This document shows, one piece after another, positions 59,889 through 64,000 of a stretch of DNA of 64,000 nt (its first letter is position 1; the number at the start of each line of letters is the position of its first letter). The notes under the pieces were generated by a model. That model saw only the letters and a program-made list of their open reading frames with translations. It had not been told where the DNA came from and did no database searches. This DNA comes from F23-D06 sp963643165 (GTDB lineage Bacteria; Bacteroidota; Bacteroidia; Bacteroidales; WCHB1-69): contig CAVIJD010000006.1 in NCBI GenBank assembly GCA_963643165.1, positions 1 to 64,000 of the forward strand, written 5' to 3'. The position numbers and the translations under genes were made by a program.

Positions 59889-60848
59889 CTACTTTCTGCG
59901 GTGCATCAATTTTTCCACCAGTTTCCGGAATGGTTCTTTGTTTTCTTCCGCCGTATGGACATCAGCGATATTCTGGAGACATTTTTCGGAATAAAAACGG
60001 ATCATTGTTTCCGCTTCACCTCTCACGTCCAGTTCATCGTAGATATCTTTTACGATTTTGAATTTTTCCTCAAAATGCAGGGTAGGGGAGGCAAACAGTT
60101 CTGTCAGTTGCTTTTGCTGTGATTCGTTGGCCAGTTCAAGCGCTTTCAGATAGAGGTACGTCTTCTTGTTGTCGCGGATGTCGCCGCCGATAGTTTTGCC
60201 AAAAGCCGGCGTGTCAGCATAAACGTCAAGCACATCGTCTTCTAACTGGAAGGCGATGCCGAGGTTGATGCCAAAGTCGTAGAGAGCCTGCGTGCTTTTT
60301 GCGTCAGCCGCCATATATAACGCGCCAGATTTCAGACAGCCGGCGAACATGACGGCCGTTTTCAATCTAATCATCTTGATGTAATCGTCAATAGACACTT
60401 TAGCCTGCGTTTCAAAGTCAAGGTCATACTGCTGTCCCTCGCAGATCTGGAGCGAAGTTTCAGAAAAGACATCTGCAATGTCTATGATGGTTTGCTTGTC
60501 GCAATCAAGTTTCAGCAGTTGTTGGAACGCCATAATGGCTAATGCGTCGCCGGAAAGAATGGCTATGTTGCTGTTCCATTTCTTATACACCGTCTCTTTG
60601 CCGCGGCGCAGGGGGGCATCGTCCATGATGTCGTCATGGATGAGGGTGAAATTATGGAGCATTTCAAAAGCCATGGCTATAGGACAAGCCTTTTCGGCAT
60701 CGCCGCCCAGCATTTCGACGACTAAGGATACCAACTGCGGACGCAAACGCTTGCCATCCTGAAGCAGTATGTATCGGATAGGGTCATACAAATTGCGCGG
60801 TTCTTTTTCTTCAAGAATCCGCTGGAATTGGTTTTCTAAAGGTTTCAC
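59889..60848 (-). CDS. Polyprenyl synthetase family protein
   Basis: The 319-residue isoprenyl-diphosphate synthase has the two Asp-rich motifs: first FTLIHDDIMDDAPLRRG (about 72-90) and second LGIAFQLEDDVLDVYAD (about 200-215). These bind the Mg-diphosphate substrates. The chain length of the product cannot be read reliably; farnesyl/geranylgeranyl or longer are possible. A -7 box is present upstream at 60871-60878. It stands upstream of PBP2 and rodA, which fits supply of lipid carriers for wall synthesis, as an inference. Confidence 0.93.
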   Translation of the reverse strand: MKPLENQFQRILEEKEPRNLYDPIRYILLQDGKRLRPQLVSLVVEMLGGDAEKACPIAMAFEMLHNFTLIHDDIMDDAPLRRGKETVYKKWNSNIAILSGDALAIMAFQQLLKLDCDKQTIIDIADVFSETSLQICEGQQYDLDFETQAKVSIDDYIKMIRLKTAVMFAGCLKSGALYMAADAKSTQALYDFGINLGIAFQLEDDVLDVYADTPAFGKTIGGDIRDNKKTYLYLKALELANESQQKQLTELFASPTLHFEEKFKIVKDIYDELDVRGEAETMIRFYSEKCLQNIADVHTAEENKEPFRKLVEKLMHRRK

Positions 60849-60870
60849 TTTATTGATTTAAAAAAACTTG

Positions 60871-60878
60871 CAAAAGTA
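60871..60878 (-). promoter_or_regulatory. -7 box for the polyprenyl synthase-PBP2-RodA unit
   Basis: CAAAAGTA is TACTTTTG on the minus strand, 22 bases before the start. The four genes downstream have gaps of at most 9 bases and no other promoter is evident, so this probably drives the whole unit. Confidence 0.5.
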
Positions 60879-60930
60879 CAAAAATTGACTATCTGATGCC
60901 GGATGTTTTGCGGAATCAGCAAATAGAGAT

Positions 60931-61920
60931 TTAGTTAGCACTTTCCGTAGGGCGTTTCCCGAGCAGCAAATAGGGATTGTTCATTTGCTGCAAACGCATT
61001 CTGAAAGTACACTGTGTGGTGTCCGGAATCTTCAGTGTATAAGCTTTTCCAGCTGTAACGAGGAGGCGCGGGCTCTTGATCCACGGGTTCAAGTCGCGGA
61101 TCTCGCGGTAGGTGACGTTCAATTGACGGGCAAAGGTTGTCAGGTCGAGGATAGAAGCCGTAACCACCGAGTCGCGACACGGAACGGGTTGGTACATTTC
61201 GGCGGGGCAGATGCGTATGCCGTAGGCCTGCGGGTTTTCAAAGATGAGTTTGAACGCCATGATGCGGAATACATAACGCGACGTTTCGCTGTTGAGCCAA
61301 AGGTCCCAATAGTTGTCGGTATGCTGGCTGCTCAAGGCTTTCTGCAGGCCGCCCTCGCCCCGATTGTAAGCGGCGGCGGCAAGTGCCCAACTGCCGAACT
61401 GTGCTTTGCAGTTTTTAAGATAGCGACACGCGGCCCTGGTCGATTTCTCAAGGTTGCAGCGCTCGTCAATTTCATCGCTTACTTCGAGTCCGTATTTGCG
61501 GGCCGTGGCAGGAATAAACTGCCAATACCCACCGGCAGCCGCCGGGGAGGTCACATTCTCAAGGCCGCTTTCGGCCACACACAGGTATTTGAAATCATCG
61601 GGCACGCCCTCTTCTTTCAGAACACGCTCAATGACTGGAAATATGCGCGACGAAAGTTTGAAAATCCGCAAAGTCTTGGAGTGTTGGTAACAGTTGATGA
61701 TGAGTTCGCGGTCTAATGCCTCATAAACCCAATATTTGTCCAAAGGCACCTTTTCACCGGCAAACGAAAGCGTGTCGGGGAGTGGGGGAGCGGTTACCGT
61801 ATTGGCATAGTAATCGGGCTTCTGCTCTTGGGTGCCGACATCTTGGGCTTTGGCAAACCACAGCGTGCCAACTGCTGTTAAAAGCATCAAAACGACTGCG
61901 ATTAAAAAAACTTTCTTCAT
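60931..61920 (-). CDS. Lytic transglycosylase with LysM-like C-terminus
   Basis: The 329-residue protein has an N-terminal signal sequence or anchor (1-25), an SLT-type lytic transglycosylase domain (about 105-215) with the catalytic Glu in VAESGLENVTSPAAAGGYWQF and the region YNRGEGG, and a C-terminal LysM-like segment (about 255-305) likely to bind peptidoglycan. It cleaves the MurNAc-GlcNAc bond, forming 1,6-anhydro ends. It resembles the MltD layout. It lies 82 bases upstream of the polyprenyl synthase gene. Confidence 0.92.
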   Translation of the reverse strand: MKKVFLIAVVLMLLTAVGTLWFAKAQDVGTQEQKPDYYANTVTAPPLPDTLSFAGEKVPLDKYWVYEALDRELIINCYQHSKTLRIFKLSSRIFPVIERVLKEEGVPDDFKYLCVAESGLENVTSPAAAGGYWQFIPATARKYGLEVSDEIDERCNLEKSTRAACRYLKNCKAQFGSWALAAAAYNRGEGGLQKALSSQHTDNYWDLWLNSETSRYVFRIMAFKLIFENPQAYGIRICPAEMYQPVPCRDSVVTASILDLTTFARQLNVTYREIRDLNPWIKSPRLLVTAGKAYTLKIPDTTQCTFRMRLQQMNNPYLLLGKRPTESAN

Positions 61921-61938
61921 TTTTTGCGCTTTTTAATG

Positions 61939-61980
61939 AAAAAAACAAGAGGGCAATCAACTGGAAAGACCACCCTCTTG
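61939..61980 (-). terminator. Terminator of the MFS transporter gene
   Basis: CAAGAGGG (61946-61953) and CCCTCTTG (61973-61980) form an 8-bp stem, and the minus strand continues with a T run. It lies 24 bases past the MFS stop and separates it from the lytic transglycosylase gene. Confidence 0.8.
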
Positions 61981-62003
61981 TATTGAGTCAAAATATTGTT
62001 TTA

Positions 62004-63473
62004 TTATTTATTTTTCTGAACATTAGGAAGTTCAAGACCGTAACCTTTGCGTTTGTCCTCAATCTTCAACCAAATACCCATAATGAAAGCGACGACGCCA
62101 AAGGAAGCGAAAATTATCATACAGGTAGTGTAATTGTAGATGAGGGAGGGGTCAGTGTGCAAAACGGCGGCATCGAGGCTTCCGTTGGCAATAGCTTCTG
62201 AAGCGGCCGAACGGGCATCTGCCACGCCAGGGTTGGAAGCGTTGAGCACGTTGCCGATGATTTTGGGCACAAAGCAAAGACCGACATTCTGAATCCAGAA
62301 AATCAGCGAGTAGGCACTACCTAAAATCTTAGGTTCAATTACTTTAGGAACGCTCGGCCACAGTGATGCGGGCACCAGTGAGAAAGAGACGCCTAAGACG
62401 ACAATCAGCAACAAGGCAAACCATTTTTGCGGATAAAGCGGCAACAGGAATGCAAATGAAAGGTGGCAGATAATCATAATCAAGGCACCATACATAAGCA
62501 TGGAAGCGCCTTTTCCTTTGTAGTCGATGAAAGAACCGAGGAACGGGGTCAGCACCATAGCCAGAATCGGGAACCAGCGGAAAAGATTGGCAGCTTCACC
62601 GGACTCTATTCCCAGCGTACATTCCAGGAAGTTGGTAGCATATCTCTGGAACGGGAAGATAGCGGAATAGTAGAGCACGCAGAGCAGCGCGATAATCCAG
62701 AACATCTTGCTGGTGAAAATGGCTTTCAGGTCGCTGATATGGAATTCGTCTTCAGAAGAGTCTTCGGAAACATTCATTGCGTTCGCTTTCAGTTGCTTAT
62801 CGAATTTGTTGTCCATAAGGCTGAAAACGATGAAGTTAATGAGACCGATGAGGAGGAGCACCGTGCAGAACAGCACCGGTTTGTCAACTGCGCCGTTGAA
62901 CTTGGTGGCAATGAAAGGGGAGAGGGAAAGGACGGCAAACACGCCCAAACGGGCAATAGCCATCTCAACACCCATAGCCAAAGCCATCTCTTTGCCTTTG
63001 AACCATTTAGCTATCGACTTTGAAACCGTGATGCCGGCCATTTCGCAACCGCATCCGAATACCATAAAGCCGAGGCAAGCCATTTTGGCAGAACCCGGGA
63101 GGGCAATCCACCATGAGTTGAGCCATCCGCAGAAAGCAGTAGCCTGAAACCAGTCGCTCACGCCAATGTACTTGATGCAAGCACCCACAACCATCAGCGA
63201 CGCAGAAAGCGTTCCAGTAAAACGGATGCCGCATTTGTCGAGGATGATGCCGGCTAAAATGAGGAAGCCGCACACATTAAGGATGTACTCTGAAGCAGCG
63301 TATGTACCAAAAGAGTTCGGATTCCATCCGCGGCTCTGCTCTATCAGCGTCTGCAACGGAGACATCACATCGACAAACATGTAGCCGAAGAACATCATCA
63401 AGGCAATCAGGATCAAGGCGACCCAACGAACGGCGAAATTGTCGTTCATCATTTTTTGTAATTTTTCTGTCAT
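62004..63473 (-). CDS. MFS transporter
   Basis: The 489-residue membrane protein has about twelve transmembrane helices in two halves with a cytoplasmic loop near the middle (KFDKQLKANAMNVSEDSSEDEF, about 225-248) and an extra hydrophilic insertion close to the last helices (about 405-440). The substrate is not evident from sequence. Major facilitator proteins of this type in Bacteroidetes are often assigned to organic-anion or sugar transport, but nothing here decides it. It has its own terminator and a -7 box near 63521. Confidence 0.85.
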   Translation of the reverse strand: MTEKLQKMMNDNFAVRWVALILIALMMFFGYMFVDVMSPLQTLIEQSRGWNPNSFGTYAASEYILNVCGFLILAGIILDKCGIRFTGTLSASLMVVGACIKYIGVSDWFQATAFCGWLNSWWIALPGSAKMACLGFMVFGCGCEMAGITVSKSIAKWFKGKEMALAMGVEMAIARLGVFAVLSLSPFIATKFNGAVDKPVLFCTVLLLIGLINFIVFSLMDNKFDKQLKANAMNVSEDSSEDEFHISDLKAIFTSKMFWIIALLCVLYYSAIFPFQRYATNFLECTLGIESGEAANLFRWFPILAMVLTPFLGSFIDYKGKGASMLMYGALIMIICHLSFAFLLPLYPQKWFALLLIVVLGVSFSLVPASLWPSVPKVIEPKILGSAYSLIFWIQNVGLCFVPKIIGNVLNASNPGVADARSAASEAIANGSLDAAVLHTDPSLIYNYTTCMIIFASFGVVAFIMGIWLKIEDKRKGYGLELPNVQKNK

Positions 63474-63520
63474 AATTTTATTTTTTTATAATAATTCAAG
63501 TATCCTATTTTACAGAAGCG

Positions 63521-63528
63521 CAAAAATA
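63521..63528 (-). promoter_or_regulatory. -7 box for the MFS transporter
   Basis: CAAAAATA is TATTTTTG on the minus strand, 48 bases before the MFS start, in the short gap after the stop of the 78-residue gene. Confidence 0.35.
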
Positions 63529-63530
63529 AA

Positions 63531-63767
63531 CTATTTTTCATTTTCTTGTTTATTCTTCCTGTTTTTGGCATTGAATATGAAATCAAAGGTAATATAGCCA
63601 ACAGCAAGTCCCCAAATGCACATCATAACAATGCTTTTTCTTAAAGGATTGTCGGAAAACTGGCCAGACTTGTACCAAAACAGGAGCGAAAGCGTCACTC
63701 CCACAACCATTCCGATGATATGGAATTTGTTGAAATTCTTTTTCAGAAAACTGTTAATATCCGGCAT
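63531..63767 (-). CDS. Small two-helix membrane protein, function unknown
   Basis: The 78-residue protein has two membrane helices (about 18-37 and 45-62) and a Lys/Asn/Glu-rich tail. I recognise no family. I start at the ATG at 63765-63767, because the longer frame opens only with TTG. Its first 14 bases overlap the end of the upstream gene, so the pair is translationally coupled. Confidence 0.7.
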   Translation of the reverse strand: MPDINSFLKKNFNKFHIIGMVVGVTLSLLFWYKSGQFSDNPLRKSIVMMCIWGLAVGYITFDFIFNAKNRKNKQENEK

Positions 63768-63999
63768 CTTTGATTTTATTGTATTGATATTCAAGCAATC
63801 TATTCTTTATACGAGCTTTTATCTCCTCGTCGCTCCACCGCACCAAGTCGTAGTAACTGAAACGGCAATACATCATAAATTCCAGCAATTCCTGCCCATC
63901 TAGTCCCGTAAGTTCTTTCACAATCTCACGGTTATACTTGTCCTGTACCCGCTCCACTTCCTCCTCGTATGAGAGCATCTCGTTATACAGCCTGCTCAT
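63754..63999 (-). CDS. Small acidic protein at the window edge, unrecognised
   Basis: The 81-residue product (MSRLYNEMLSYEEEVERVQD at the start) is helical and charged with no signal peptide. The start codon lies one base from the window end, so a longer protein is possible. It overlaps the membrane protein gene downstream by 14 bases. The pair could function together, but I can assign no role. Confidence 0.6.
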   Translation of the reverse strand: MSRLYNEMLSYEEEVERVQDKYNREIVKELTGLDGQELLEFMMYCRFSYYDLVRWSDEEIKARIKNRLLEYQYNKIKDAGY

Positions 64000-64000
64000 T

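Overview
The window looks like a chromosomal segment from a member of the Bacteroidales (Bacteroidetes) of moderate G+C content. The evidence is two secreted proteins with the C-terminal type IX secretion (T9SS) sorting domain, a GldB-type lipoprotein, a FeoA-FeoB fusion, a long-form NusB, the nusB/DUF1573/yajC/YbbR/coaE gene order, a DAHP synthase-chorismate mutase fusion, and many -7 boxes of the Bacteroidetes type TAnnTTTG (CAAAnnTA on the minus strand) in place of sigma70-type promoters. Most genes are housekeeping. There is no prophage, transposase, CRISPR array or rRNA operon. One assembly gap (10 N) lies at 15824-15833. All family names come from reading the translated sequence, not from database searches.

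Layout. 1-472: a copy of a dispersed repeat and possibly a decayed gene fragment. 473-2716 (-): GTPase Der and YicC. 2804-4825 (-): a T9SS-secreted protein. 5029-7942 (-): an energy-transduction operon ExbB / 315-residue membrane protein / ExbD / ExbD. 8280-9146 (+): two lipoproteins. 9266-12169 (+): aminotransferase, carboxynorspermidine decarboxylase and an HsdR-N-like protein. 12197-14020 (-): DnaJ and GrpE. 14145-15578 (-): a sugar-kinase-like protein fused to a RapZ C-terminal domain. 15649-15721 (-): tRNA-Lys. 16058-18923: a small basic protein, FolE, a metallo-hydrolase and a MORN-like repeat protein. 18998-27767 (+): PepSY-like secreted protein, an unrecognised 1493-residue secreted protein, DAHP synthase/chorismate mutase and an S41 protease. 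27828-33582 (-): HAD phosphatase, RfbC, ClC channel and FeoAB. 33776-35011 (+): M16 protease. 35012-37032 (-): a type II restriction-modification pair. 37339-44904 (-): a 2521-residue fibronectin-III T9SS protein. 45063-47990 (+): aldehyde dehydrogenase in frame with GldB, then SSB. 48030-50902 (-): CoaE, YbbR-like, YajC, DUF1573 and NusB. 50945-53591 (-): coiled-coil membrane protein and alkaline phosphatase. 53700-55687 (+): GpsA and a GNAT/FemAB-like protein. 55684-63473 (-): receptor-type binding protein, RodA, PBP2, polyprenyl synthase, lytic transglycosylase and an MFS transporter. Two small overlapping genes end the window.

How genes work together. ExbB/ExbD would energise TonB-dependent uptake at the outer membrane. 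RodA, PBP2, the lytic transglycosylase and the polyprenyl synthase (possible lipid-carrier supply) all bear on cell-wall elongation. DnaJ and GrpE are DnaK co-chaperones. GldB belongs to the gliding/T9SS gene set and the two sorting-domain proteins are likely T9SS cargo. The restriction endonuclease and cytosine methylase form a self-contained R-M system, and the endonuclease gene is visibly more A+T-rich than its surroundings.

The observations I find most unusual are the aldehyde dehydrogenase-GldB reading frame with no stop between the two proteins, the kinase-RapZ fusion, the 1493-residue orphan secreted protein, internal long-range duplication in the fibronectin-III giant, and a three-copy intergenic repeat built on 7-bp units. 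I see no clearly new multi-gene system.
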